43,768 bases of DNA, taken from Acidobacteriaceae bacterium (GTDB taxonomy: Bacteria > Acidobacteriota > Terriglobia > Terriglobales > Acidobacteriaceae). How positions within the stretch are numbered: position 1 is the first letter of the stretch; every line of letters begins with the position of its first letter. The notes under the pieces were generated by a model. The model ran no database searches. It was not told the DNA's origin and saw nothing but the letters and a program-made list of their open reading frames with translations. Below, in pieces: positions 25,708 to 33,673 of this stretch. Position numbers and translations under genes: made by a program. The stretch covers positions 1 to 43,768 of the forward strand of contig PLHQ01000136.1 of the NCBI GenBank assembly GCA_003138975.1. Direction: 5' to 3'.

Positions 25708-26586
25708 CTAAAACCACAGCCCCCACAACCAATCCACGCTGGCATGGGTGATCGTCGAGGCGGGCACGCGACGATTCTCTCGCCACGCGCGTCCATAGAA
25801 AATGCCAGCGATGGTGGCCAGTAGCACGTAGCGCCAGTTGAAATGGGCGGAGCGTTTGTTGAAGTGCGATAGGCCGAACAGAAACGACGCGATCACCAGA
25901 GCGGCGCGGCGGCCCATGCGGCGCTCCAGCAAGTTTTGGACCCAGGCCCGGAAGAAAAGTTCTTCCGGCACCGCAGTAAAGAAGAATATCAATATCCAGC
26001 GCAGCAGTGCGCTGCCGATGCCCGGCAGGTTGCGATGAGGATGGATGAAGCCCAGCGCCAGACCCAGCACGATAACGGCGGGCGTCAAGAAAACAAGCTC
26101 GCGCAGACCGGTTTTCCAGTCACTCCACTTCAGACAAAAATTGAATCCAGTGCCGCTGAGTTGCCGGATCGCCAGAAATCCGTAAAGACCGGCATCGACT
26201 AAGAGCAATTCGTTCAATGCGCGCAGGCCGCTGGGCCAGGCGTTCTCGAACCAGCGGAGATCGACGGCCAGCCCGAGGACCAGCAGGATGAAAGCGTCGC
26301 GCCAGTCGCCACGCTGGCCTGGATCGACCTGAGCAGCCCGCATCAGCAGCCCTGCGATTGCCACGGGCAGTAGCGCATAGAGAGCAAACCATGTCCACTG
26401 GAATATGTGGGCGGAGATGGAAACCATGGCGTAGGGCGCGACAAACAGCGCAGGGAGGCTCAGGCGCAACGCCACCGGCCAGCGCTGCACAACGCGAGTG
26501 ACGCACTCGGCCGCGAATCCAAACAGTCCCGCTGTGGCCAGTTCCAAGGCGAACGCTCCCATGGCGACCGGGGTTACATTTTGCAT
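25708..26586 (-). CDS. CPBP-family intramembrane glutamic protease
   Basis: 292 residues, about eight membrane helices. All three catalytic motifs are intact: EELFFR at 208-213, FGLSH at 237-241 and HASVD at 281-285. Homologs process prenylated proteins in eukaryotes and have roles in bacteriocin immunity or membrane protein turnover in bacteria; the substrate here is unknown. It is divergent from the YIP1 gene, and the gap between them holds a 12-bp direct repeat. Its intact motif contrasts with the Gln-substituted relative at 24247. Confidence 0.88.
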   Translation of the reverse strand: MQNVTPVAMGAFALELATAGLFGFAAECVTRVVQRWPVALRLSLPALFVAPYAMVSISAHIFQWTWFALYALLPVAIAGLLMRAAQVDPGQRGDWRDAFILLVLGLAVDLRWFENAWPSGLRALNELLLVDAGLYGFLAIRQLSGTGFNFCLKWSDWKTGLRELVFLTPAVIVLGLALGFIHPHRNLPGIGSALLRWILIFFFTAVPEELFFRAWVQNLLERRMGRRAALVIASFLFGLSHFNKRSAHFNWRYVLLATIAGIFYGRAWRENRRVPASTITHASVDWLWGLWF

Positions 26587-26600
26587 AGGCTCATCTTAAA

Positions 26601-26641
26601 CTCGCTTGTATCTTACTTGGTTGTTCGGGCTCGCTTGTATC
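26601..26641. repeat. 12-bp direct repeat in a divergent promoter region
   Basis: CTCGCTTGTATC occurs at 26601-26612 and again at 26630-26641, 29 bp apart start to start, in the 104-bp gap between the CPBP protease (minus) and YIP1 (plus). Direct repeats spaced by nearly three helix turns could be tandem operator sites. Confidence 0.45.
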
Positions 26642-26690
26642 GGAGCCGCCTCGCGGCTAGAATCTCTTCGCATCCGCAGGAGGCACAAAC

Positions 26691-27455
26691 ATGGCTGCCG
26701 ATCCGCTTCCACCTTTGAGCGCATCCGTGACCACGCCTGAAGCCGCGCCGCTTTCGGAAGGCGTGCGCATCGTCAATACTTTCATCGCACCGTCGAAGAC
26801 CTTTACCGATCTGCGCAGGAATGCGAGCTGGTGGGGACCGTGGCTATTGATCTCCATCATCTCGCTGCTATTCGTGTATTCCATGGATCGGCAAATAGGA
26901 TTTGATCAGATCACCAAGAACGAGATTGGCCACTCCTCGCGCGCCGACCAATTCGACAAGCTTCCAGCCGACCAGCAAGCGAAACAGATTCGATTTTCCA
27001 GCAATCTGATTCGTTATCTGTCGTACGGAATTCCGGTAATGATCCTGTTCTACTTTGCGATCACCAGCTTGGTGCTGTGGGCGACTTTCAAGTTTGGCAC
27101 GGGCGCGAATGTTTCGTACAAAACGGCATATGCCATCGTTTTCTATGCCGCGTTGCCCGGCGTCATTGGTTCAGTTCTGGGAGCGATTTCGATGTTTGCC
27201 GGAGTCAGTCCTGAAGCCTTTAATGTGAACAATCCGGTGGCGACGAATCCGGCCTATTTCATGGATCCGACGGCCAACAAATTTCTATACGGGATGGCTT
27301 CCGCCTTGGACGTCATCGCAGTCTGGACGATCGTTCTGTTGGGTATCGGATTTTCCTGCAATAGTAAAGTGAAACGGACGACCGCTATTGTGATCGTCGC
27401 CGCGTGGTATTTATTCTGGAAGTTGGGGGCCGCGGCACTCGCGGCCCGGTCTTAG
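26691..27455 (+). CDS. YIP1-family membrane protein
   Basis: 254 residues. A soluble N-terminus (VNTFIAPSKTFTDLRRNASWWGPWLL) leads into five to six hydrophobic helices, the pattern of YIP1/DUF1282-type proteins: the PSKTFxDLRR...WWxPWLL motif at the first helix is typical. The cellular role in bacteria is not established. AGGAGG precedes the ATG at 26691 at good spacing. The DinB gene follows 70 bp downstream in the same direction. Confidence 0.8.
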   Translation: MAADPLPPLSASVTTPEAAPLSEGVRIVNTFIAPSKTFTDLRRNASWWGPWLLISIISLLFVYSMDRQIGFDQITKNEIGHSSRADQFDKLPADQQAKQIRFSSNLIRYLSYGIPVMILFYFAITSLVLWATFKFGTGANVSYKTAYAIVFYAALPGVIGSVLGAISMFAGVSPEAFNVNNPVATNPAYFMDPTANKFLYGMASALDVIAVWTIVLLGIGFSCNSKVKRTTAIVIVAAWYLFWKLGAAALAARS

Positions 27456-27525
27456 AGGCGGGATGCAAGTCGCCCAGGGACCGCAACGTGTTAAACCTAC
27501 AGTGCGCAGGTTAAGGAGACTCTCC

Positions 27526-28110
27526 ATGCAACGGATTCTGGTCACGCTTCTCTTCGCATGTATCTGTATCGGTTCCGGATGGTCGCAGACAATGGCTCCA
27601 CCGTCGTCCGCGGCTGCCGCGGCAACTCCGCAAGCTTCCGTGCCGGTGAAAGATCCCGTCACAGCGTCGCTGCGCATGCTGCTGCCCCGCTCGCGGAATA
27701 ATATTCTCGGCGCCATCACCGCCATGCCGGCCGACAAGTTTAATTACAAGCCGACGCCTGAGCAAATCAGTTTTGCGCATCTGGTTGTGCACATTATCGG
27801 CTACAACAACGCCGCTTGTGCCAAGGCGGCCGACGTTGCCGCACCTAAAGTTGAGGAAGTCAAGGAAACCGATTCGAAGGACAAGTTGCTCGCGGCGGCG
27901 ACCGCTTCGTTCGACTTTTGCGGCGATGCCCTCGGCAAGATGGACGACTCCAAATTGGGCGACAGCATCGAACTTTTCGGAGGACGCCAAGGTCCCCGCG
28001 CCATGGTCGCGTTGGGTGTCGCCAGCGGATGGGCCGACCATTATGCGGCCGCCGCCATGTATTTGCGGCTGAATGGAATTCTGCCGCCGACGGCGCAGCC
28101 CAAGAAATAA
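27526..28110 (+). CDS. DinB-family protein with signal peptide
   Basis: 194 residues. The start MQRILVTLLFACICIGSGWSQ is a signal peptide, so the protein is exported. The mature part is a DinB-like four-helix bundle: AHLVVHIIGYNNAAC supplies the first helix His and GWADHYAAAAMYLRLNGILPP the last, the typical metal-ligand and end motif. The DinB/YfiT group includes thiol-dependent enzymes and proteins of unknown activity. AAGGAG lies before the ATG at 27526; the open frame upstream of it is not needed. It converges on the radical SAM gene. Confidence 0.8.
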   Translation: MQRILVTLLFACICIGSGWSQTMAPPSSAAAAATPQASVPVKDPVTASLRMLLPRSRNNILGAITAMPADKFNYKPTPEQISFAHLVVHIIGYNNAACAKAADVAAPKVEEVKETDSKDKLLAAATASFDFCGDALGKMDDSKLGDSIELFGGRQGPRAMVALGVASGWADHYAAAAMYLRLNGILPPTAQPKK

Positions 28111-28145
28111 AGCGACGCTGACCTTAATCGAGACTTAGAACGGGG

Positions 28146-29174
28146 TTACTTTATCTGTACAAGCTCGCCCGCCGATGCTGGCGCGGGAGTCGGGGCAGCG
28201 GGATGCTGCGGTGCGCGCCAGCTGTCGAAGATCGAGACCTGATGTACGCACGAAACCGTGCAGTGCGGCGCACAGCTTTTTTCCGTTAGGTATTCGCGGC
28301 GCATATCGTCGCGCGTGTAAGTCGCGAGCGGCACTCCGGGATAGCCGCGCTGCTGCGAGCAGTAGTGCACCAAGCCGTCTTCGCAGATGTAGAGATAGCG
28401 CGCGCCGGCGCGGCAGCGCCAATGGTTGGACAGGCCCTGCGCAATGTTGTCCTGGAAGGCGTTGATGCGGGTAAAACTGCGCTTCTCCATCGCCTTCATC
28501 TCGTGATAGATGCGACGCTCTTCTTCGCCCAGCGGCTGCAACTGGCCGCTGCCATCGTGAATGATGCCGACGGTCGAAGTGAAACCGAGTTCGATCGCGC
28601 GCTTGCCGATGGTAAGTGCGTCCTGCGGATGGTGAATGCCGCTGCCCACAACGGAATTGATGTTCACATGAAAATCCGCATGCTCGGCGAGCAGTTGCAG
28701 TTTCTTGTCGAGAACTTTCAGACTCTTCTTGGAAACTTCGTCGGGATTGACGTTGTCGATGGAGATCTGCAGCCACTCGAGTCCGGCGCGGTTGAGGCGC
28801 TGAATGCGTTCCGCCACAAGCAGGTATCCGTTGGTGATGAGGCCTGCGATCATGCCGTTCGAACGAATACGGCGGATCACGTCGTCGAGTTCAGGATGAA
28901 GCAGCGGCTCGCCGCCGGAAATCGTGACTACTGCAGTGCCGAGCGCGCCCAGCTTGTCGATGCGGCTGAACATTTCTTCCGTGGGGACCGGCTTCGAGAA
29001 ATCGTCGAACTCATTGCAGTAAGTGCAGGCTAAGTTGCAGCGGCGGACGGGGATGATGTGCGCGAGTAAGGGGTGGTCGGTTGAGGCGAGAGCGCGCGAG
29101 GCCATAGCGGCTCCGCGCAGGTTGCGGTGCAGGGCTTTGGCGCGGCGGCGCAAGGATGTAACGGCTGATGGCAT
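28146..29174 (-). CDS. Radical SAM protein with SPASM-like C-terminal cysteines
   Basis: 342 residues. The 4Fe-4S motif CNLACTYC is at 46-53, the SAM-binding GGEP at 87-90, and further TIM-barrel strands follow ([15 protein letters not shown]). The C-terminal region has six cysteines (about 254, 264, 272, 301, 305, 309), consistent with one or two auxiliary clusters of the SPASM/twitch type. Such enzymes modify peptides or small molecules; no precursor peptide gene is evident next to it, so the substrate is open. The first ~30 residues are basic and may be an over-extended start; an in-frame ATG at residue 24 is an alternative. Confidence 0.88.
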   Translation of the reverse strand: MPSAVTSLRRRAKALHRNLRGAAMASRALASTDHPLLAHIIPVRRCNLACTYCNEFDDFSKPVPTEEMFSRIDKLGALGTAVVTISGGEPLLHPELDDVIRRIRSNGMIAGLITNGYLLVAERIQRLNRAGLEWLQISIDNVNPDEVSKKSLKVLDKKLQLLAEHADFHVNINSVVGSGIHHPQDALTIGKRAIELGFTSTVGIIHDGSGQLQPLGEEERRIYHEMKAMEKRSFTRINAFQDNIAQGLSNHWRCRAGARYLYICEDGLVHYCSQQRGYPGVPLATYTRDDMRREYLTEKSCAPHCTVSCVHQVSIFDSWRAPQHPAAPTPAPASAGELVQIK

Positions 29175-29319
29175 AGATTGAATACTCTTAATTACAGCAT
29201 GGATGCCGGATTAATGCAGGCTTGGAAACAGCGGTCGGCGAAATTGTGGGACCGAATGGGACCTACGGCACTGCGGGTTGACAGCTTCATTCGATGAGCT
29301 CGCGCCGAGACTCGTCGTC

Positions 29320-29697
29320 TCACGCTATGAGTTCGTGACCGGCTTTATTGAGAGCTTGCACAGTTACTCCTGCGAACTCTTCTTGCACGAGAACGTAGTC
29401 AGTGTCGTACGTCGAGATGGCAAAGATGGGAATGCCACTATTCGATAGCGGCGCGATGAAGGAGAGCAGGACTCCGGTTTGCGAGAAAAGGAACGGGCCT
29501 TCGAGCTTGAGGCAGATCCAGGGACGTGAGGCATGCGCGTCCGCGGGAAGATTGTCGGCGGGGCAGACGATGGAGAGTTCGTCAGCGGTGCGGGTCACAG
29601 AGGTAAAGTCGCATTTCGTGGCCCAGCTGGGAACCGGCGCGTCCGAAGCCAACTGCACGATGGCGTAGAGACCGGGGAGTTGGCGGAATTTGAGCAT
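29320..29697 (-). CDS. ACT-domain-containing protein
   Basis: 125 residues. The end is typical of tandem-ACT proteins of the CASTOR type (LEGPFLFSQTGVLLSFIAPLSNSGIPIFAISTYDTDYVLVQEE), in which such domains bind amino acids. The N-terminal half (MLKFRQLPGLYAIVQLASDAPVPSW) is the partner domain. I choose the ATG at 29697: the open frame extends upstream into hairpin repeat copy C, which is not part of the gene. Probably a small-molecule sensor; ligand unknown. Downstream of the racemase gene on the same strand. Confidence 0.82.
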   Translation of the reverse strand: MLKFRQLPGLYAIVQLASDAPVPSWATKCDFTSVTRTADELSIVCPADNLPADAHASRPWICLKLEGPFLFSQTGVLLSFIAPLSNSGIPIFAISTYDTDYVLVQEEFAGVTVQALNKAGHELIA

Positions 29698-29741
29698 GGA
29701 TTGAAGCGAGTTTAATACAGCATCGACGTAGACGGGGTTCA

Positions 29742-29800
29742 CGGGCAGGAGTGCCCGCGCCACACAAATCGTTGGACAGCCAAGGGCGGCTGTCCCCACA
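29742..29800 (-). repeat. Hairpin repeat copy C, between the racemase and ACT genes
   Basis: The minus strand begins TGTGGGGACAGCCGCCC, the same as copies A and B. Hairpin 1 is GGACAGCC/GGCTGTCC (29774-29781 with 29788-29795); hairpin 2 is CGGGCA/TGCCCG (29742-29747 with 29752-29757). It gives an upstream extension in frame with the ACT gene that I do not count as coding. Confidence 0.7.
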
Positions 29801-29808
29801 TGGAACGT

Positions 29809-30501
29809 TCAGCCCTCCACCGCTTTACGCACCGCGGCTCTCGCCAGCAGGCGAGTGGAATCCAGCGTGGGTAGCGGCGAAGATTCCGGCGCGACCAGTA
29901 GCGGAATCTCGGTGCAGCCGAGTACGACCGCATCGCAACCCTCATCCTGCAGTGACCGGATCACTTCCACGTAATAAGCCAGCGAGCGCGGCGGGAATTG
30001 ACCGTTGACCAGTTCGTCCATGATGATCTGGTCGAGACGTTCGCGCTGCTCTGCTCCGGGAATGCAGTGCTCGATGCCCGCGGCTTTCAGCGCTTCGCGG
30101 TAGACCGGGCCCTCCATCAGATAGCGCGTGCCGAGAACAGCGAGGCGCTTGAACTGGCATCGCTGCGCCTCTTTCGCAACTTCTCTCGCAATATGCAGCC
30201 AGGGACGCGGCGAACGATGCTCGACCAAGTCAAAGGCTTGGTGGATGGTGTTGTCAGGACAAATGAGAAAATCGGCGCCGGCGTGGGCCAGCTTTTCCGC
30301 CGAAGACAGCATGAGTTCGGCCACGCCCGCCCAGTCGTTCGCGTAAACGCACTTCATGTATTTCGCGAGCGAATGTGAGTGCAGCGAGACTTCGGGATGA
30401 TCGTGCTTGCCCAGCATCTGCGCGCCTTCGAGCGAGATCGTGCGGTAGCAGAGCGCCGCTCCCTCGGTGCTGCAAGCGACGATGCCGATGTGGAGGGACA
30501 T
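29809..30501 (-). CDS. Aspartate/glutamate racemase-family protein lacking the usual first cysteine
   Basis: 230 residues of the Asp/Glu/hydantoin racemase fold, with pseudo-symmetric halves. The second catalytic cysteine is present in LGCTEIPL (C196). In the first half, where two-cysteine enzymes have C(x)NT, the sequence is CPDNTIH (81-87), so the position next to N84 is Asp and the nearest Cys is displaced. Known one-cysteine relatives still act on one stereoisomer, so it may be a stereospecific racemase or a different lyase or isomerase. A heptamer repeat abuts the ATG at 30501. Confidence 0.8.
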   Translation of the reverse strand: MSLHIGIVACSTEGAALCYRTISLEGAQMLGKHDHPEVSLHSHSLAKYMKCVYANDWAGVAELMLSSAEKLAHAGADFLICPDNTIHQAFDLVEHRSPRPWLHIAREVAKEAQRCQFKRLAVLGTRYLMEGPVYREALKAAGIEHCIPGAEQRERLDQIIMDELVNGQFPPRSLAYYVEVIRSLQDEGCDAVVLGCTEIPLLVAPESSPLPTLDSTRLLARAAVRKAVEG

Positions 30502-30515
30502 AGTTCTCGGTTCTC
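30502..30515 (-). repeat. Tandem heptamers (GAGAACC GAGAACT) abutting the racemase start
   Basis: Two 7-bp units lie immediately upstream of the ATG at 30501; the same GAGAACT unit abuts the nadC gene at 4628. Purine-rich, so they may act in translation initiation. Confidence 0.6.
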
Positions 30516-30575
30516 AGAAAGACTAAGCTGATCACCGATTTGACTGCAAGCGCGATTCTGATCAGAAATTGGAAA

Positions 30576-31592
30576 TTATCTTGCGGCGGCGGCGTCGAAC
30601 AGGTTCAGGAATTCGAGCTTCTTTTCCGCTGGCAGGAAAGACGCTTCGAACGAGTTGCGGGCAAGTTCGCGGAGGTGCTCGTCGGTGAATCCGAACGTTT
30701 GCTGGGCGAGCTGGTATTCGCGCGCGAGCGTGGTGCCGAACATCGCGGGGTCATCGCTGTTCAGCGTGATCATCACTCCATGGTCGAAGTAACTCTTCGC
30801 AGGATGATCGTTGAGGTTGGGGCAAAGGCCGGTGCGCAGGTTACTGGTGAGGCAGATTTCGACCGGAACCTGGCGCTGGGCAAGCTCTTCGACAAGATCG
30901 GGATCGTGGAAAGCAGTGAGGCCGTGGCCGATGCGTTCGACGCGCAGGTTGAGCGCTCCCCATACGGATTCCGGCGGGCCGGTCTCGCCAGCGTGGGCCG
31001 TGAGGCGCATGCCGTGGTCGGCGGCCCAGGCATAGGCATCGCGAAAAACTTCCGGCGCCGCTTTCTGCTCGTCACCGCCGATGCCGATGCCGACGACTTC
31101 GCGATCGTGATAGCGGACGGCAAGCTCAAAGACCTTCTGCGCGGCCTCCGCGCCGAACTGACGGACTGCGTCGAAGATCCAGAGCACAGAAATCCCGAAG
31201 TCGCGGGCACCGCGGGTGCGTCCGCGATCAAGGCCTTCAAAGATGGCAGCGAAATCCTGCTTGCGCCAGAGGCAGACGCCCACCGAAATGTAAACCTCAG
31301 CGTGCAGAACGTTTTCTTCTTTGAGACGTTGCATCAGGCGGTAGGTGATCAACTCGTAGTCTTCCGGCGTGCGCAGGTGCTCGGTGATGTTCTTGAAGGC
31401 GAGCAGGAAACCTTGGAAGTCTTCGTAGCGGTAGAGTGCATCGATTTCGGCCTGGGTGGCGCGTTCTCCGTGACGCTGGCGGAGTTCGAGCAGCGTGACC
31501 GGTTCGATTGCGCCCTCAAGGTGCAGGTGCAACTCGGCCTTAGGCAGAAGGCGGAGAAAACTGCTCGGCGGCCGATCGAGTGCGGAGGACAT
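30576..31592 (-). CDS. add: Adenosine deaminase family protein
   Basis: 338 residues of the amidohydrolase TIM barrel. The metal motif HLHLEG is at 22-27, the substrate and zinc His in HAGE of the middle region, the catalytic HGL later (ERIGHGLTAF) and the aspartates in NSDDPAMFG. These mark the adenosine/adenine/aminodeoxyfutalosine deaminase group. In organisms using the futalosine menaquinone route this family makes futalosine, so the substrate is not fixed by sequence alone. The ATG at 31592 with AGGGA upstream is chosen over the longer open frame. The permease gene follows in the same direction after a gap. Confidence 0.9.
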   Translation of the reverse strand: MSSALDRPPSSFLRLLPKAELHLHLEGAIEPVTLLELRQRHGERATQAEIDALYRYEDFQGFLLAFKNITEHLRTPEDYELITYRLMQRLKEENVLHAEVYISVGVCLWRKQDFAAIFEGLDRGRTRGARDFGISVLWIFDAVRQFGAEAAQKVFELAVRYHDREVVGIGIGGDEQKAAPEVFRDAYAWAADHGMRLTAHAGETGPPESVWGALNLRVERIGHGLTAFHDPDLVEELAQRQVPVEICLTSNLRTGLCPNLNDHPAKSYFDHGVMITLNSDDPAMFGTTLAREYQLAQQTFGFTDEHLRELARNSFEASFLPAEKKLEFLNLFDAAAAR

Positions 31593-31722
31593 GATTCCCT
31601 GATTGTAGATTCTTGCTGGAAGATTTGCGAGGCCAAGAGAATCAACCACGGAAATACGGGGTTCCGGAGAGAACACGGGAAGGCATTTTTCGATTGGGCG
31701 GTCAGGAGAACAGCGCGTTCTT

Positions 31723-31750
31723 GCTGACGGCTGATAGCTAAAAGCTGATA
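31723..31750. repeat. Four tandem heptamers at the permease stop
   Basis: GCTGACG GCTGATA GCTAAAA GCTGATA, four exact 7-base units, end one base before the permease stop codon (31752-31754). Confidence 0.6.
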
Positions 31751-31751
31751 A

Positions 31752-33320
31752 CTACTTCTTCACGAACTCGCTTCGGTGTCGGCTGTAGAAGATGTAGATG
31801 AGCAGGCCGAGGCCGAGCCAGATTACGAAGCGCAGCCAGGTGATGACGGTGAGTCCGGTCATCAGGCCGCCGCAGAGGACGATCGAGATCAGTGGGAACC
31901 AGGGTACCAGCGGCACTTTGAAAATGCGCGGGCGGTCGGGCTGGGTGCGACGCAGGATGATCACTCCGAGCGAAACCAGAACGAAAGCGAAGAGCGTGCC
32001 GATGTTCGAGAGATCGGCGGCGTCGCTGATGGCGAAGATTCCGGCGGGGACGCCGACGGCGAAGCCTGCGATCCAAGTGGAGTAATGGGGCGTCTTAAAC
32101 TTGGCGTGAACTTTCGAGAAAAGCGCCGGGAAAAGGCGGTCGCGCGACATTGCGTACCAGATGCGGGCCTGGCCATATTGGAAGACCAGCAGCGACGAAA
32201 TCATTCCGGTGAGAGCTCCGATAACGATGACGGATCGCGACCAGCGGCTGGCACCGAGTACCTTCAGCGCGTAGGCGACGGGAGCCTGGGCGGCTTCGCC
32301 GGAGACGAAGGTCGTGTATTTCATCATGCCGAGCAGCACGATGGAGACTCCGACGTAGAGGATGGTACAGACGATGAGCGAGGTGATGATGCCGAAGGGT
32401 AAGTCGCGCTGAGGATTGCGCGCCTCCTCGGCCGCCGTGGAGACGGAATCGAAACCGATGTAGGTGAAGAAGACGATGGCGCCTCCGGTGACGACGCCGC
32501 CAAATCCGGAAGGAGCGAAAGGATGCCAGTTGCTGGGATTTACCAGGGCGCCGCCGATGACTAGGAAGACCAGAATGGCACCGATCTTGATGGCGACCAT
32601 GACGTTGTTGGCTTCGGCGGATTCGCGCACCCCGCGCACGAGCAGCACGGTGAGGATGAAGATGATGAGGAAGGCGGGGAAGTTGAAGTAGGAGCCGGTC
32701 CAGTGCCCGGACTCCCAGACGGGCGTCGACCATCTGTCGGGCAATCGCACGCCGAAGGATTCCAGTTGGGCTTTTGTGTAAGCGGCGAAGCCGATCGCGA
32801 CTACGACGTTGCTGACTACGTATTCGAGAATGAGGTCCCAGCCGATGATCCAGGCGAAGATCTCACCCAGCGTGGCATAGGAATAGGTGTAGGCACTGCC
32901 GGCGATGGGGATCATCGAGGCCAGTTCGGCGTAGCAGAGGCCGGCGAAGCTGCAGGCCATCGCGACCAGAAAGAACGAGATAGCGATCGAGGGCCCGGCC
33001 GGTGGGCGTCCGTGCATGAGGACAGCTCCCATGCCACCGCCGCGAAAGAAGTTCACGATAATGTCGAGAACTTGCGCGTGGAGAATCGACGGGGCCTGGA
33101 AATATTCTCCGGCGGCGGCCGTTCCGGTAAGCACGAAGATGCCGGAGCCGATGATGGCGCCGATGCCGAGCGCGGTCAGCGACCAAGGGCCGAGAGTTTT
33201 TTGCAGCCGCTGTCCCGGAACCTCGGATTCGGCGATCAGCTTATCGATCGACTTGCAGCAGAAAAGCTGGTTGTCGGAGGTGCGAACCGTTGCGGCGGGT
33301 TCCGTGGTTGGTTGTGACAA
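31752..33320 (-). CDS. APC-family amino acid permease
   Basis: 522 residues with about 13 membrane helices. The family start LGPWSLTALGIGAIIGSGIFVLTG (residues ~40-65) holds the GxGIGSGIF-type substrate loop, and the SAYTYSYATLGEIFAWIIGWDLILEY and GFDSVSTAAEEARNPQRDLPFGI motifs follow. The N-terminal ~35 residues are soluble. It resembles the cationic amino-acid transporter/YfnA subgroup, but the substrate cannot be set from sequence. A strong 12-bp hairpin sits 29 bp upstream of its ATG in the leader. It faces the deaminase gene on the same strand. Confidence 0.92.
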   Translation of the reverse strand: MSQPTTEPAATVRTSDNQLFCCKSIDKLIAESEVPGQRLQKTLGPWSLTALGIGAIIGSGIFVLTGTAAAGEYFQAPSILHAQVLDIIVNFFRGGGMGAVLMHGRPPAGPSIAISFFLVAMACSFAGLCYAELASMIPIAGSAYTYSYATLGEIFAWIIGWDLILEYVVSNVVVAIGFAAYTKAQLESFGVRLPDRWSTPVWESGHWTGSYFNFPAFLIIFILTVLLVRGVRESAEANNVMVAIKIGAILVFLVIGGALVNPSNWHPFAPSGFGGVVTGGAIVFFTYIGFDSVSTAAEEARNPQRDLPFGIITSLIVCTILYVGVSIVLLGMMKYTTFVSGEAAQAPVAYALKVLGASRWSRSVIVIGALTGMISSLLVFQYGQARIWYAMSRDRLFPALFSKVHAKFKTPHYSTWIAGFAVGVPAGIFAISDAADLSNIGTLFAFVLVSLGVIILRRTQPDRPRIFKVPLVPWFPLISIVLCGGLMTGLTVITWLRFVIWLGLGLLIYIFYSRHRSEFVKK

Positions 33321-33348
33321 GAGGTAGTGGTCTCCTCACAGCGGAGTC

Positions 33349-33380
33349 GGGCATGGACCGCCGGTCTTCGGTCCATGCCC
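33349..33380. terminator. 12-bp hairpin between the basic peptide gene and the permease
   Basis: GGGCATGGACCG (33349-33360) pairs exactly with CGGTCCATGCCC (33369-33380), loop of 8. It could terminate the 53-aa gene or form a leader hairpin of the permease; no T-run follows on the minus strand. Confidence 0.55.
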
Positions 33381-33401
33381 GGATTGCTTAAGCCAGACGC
33401 C

Positions 33402-33563
33402 TTACCGCTTCGACTGGCCGCGAGCCAACTTCTTCACCTTGCGCTTCTTCGACCCGCGGGCGTAATCGCGGGGCTTCTTTGGCTTTTCCGCTTTCGCCTT
33501 CTTGCGAGCCGTTCGTTTTGATTTCTTCCGTTCTTCTTTGGTTAGTTGTGCAGTGTTTGCCAT
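33402..33563 (-). CDS. 53-residue Lys/Arg-rich small protein
   Basis: ATG at 33563, TAA at 33404-33402. After MANTAQLTKEE the protein is about half Lys and Arg with no long hydrophobic stretch, for example KKAKAEKPKKPRDYARGSKKR. It resembles small basic proteins that bind nucleic acid or ribosome parts; I do not recognise a family. The predicted site AAGAAAG upstream is weak. It begins about 110 bp from the end of pcrA on the same strand and is followed by a 12-bp hairpin. Codon use and the regular KK/RK repeats make a random ORF unlikely but not impossible. Confidence 0.55.
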   Translation of the reverse strand: MANTAQLTKEERKKSKRTARKKAKAEKPKKPRDYARGSKKRKVKKLARGQSKR

Positions 33564-33581
33564 GAATGCTTTCTTGGATCA

Positions 33582-33605
33582 GTAATTTGGTAATTGGGTA
33601 ATTTC
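33582..33605. repeat. Three 8-bp tandem units beside the basic peptide start
   Basis: GTAATTTG GTAATTGG GTAATTTC, about 20 bp upstream of the ATG at 33563. AT-rich in a GC-rich window. Confidence 0.5.
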
Positions 33606-33673
33606 ATGATTGAGGCCTTAGATCGGGTCCTGAAATTATCCGAGTACAAAATTACAAGATTCAGAAATCGAGC

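Noticed and set aside
25708-26586. Two CPBP genes as a recent duplication
   Set aside because: The two proteins differ in length, motif residues and surrounding sequence, so they are distant family members.
29698-29799. Upstream extension of the ACT protein (GTAALGCP...)
   Set aside because: It is the translation of repeat copy C and is separated from the conserved start by non-homologous sequence.
30540-31727. 395-codon plus-strand frame
   Set aside because: Antisense to the adenosine deaminase gene; no start signal and no domain.
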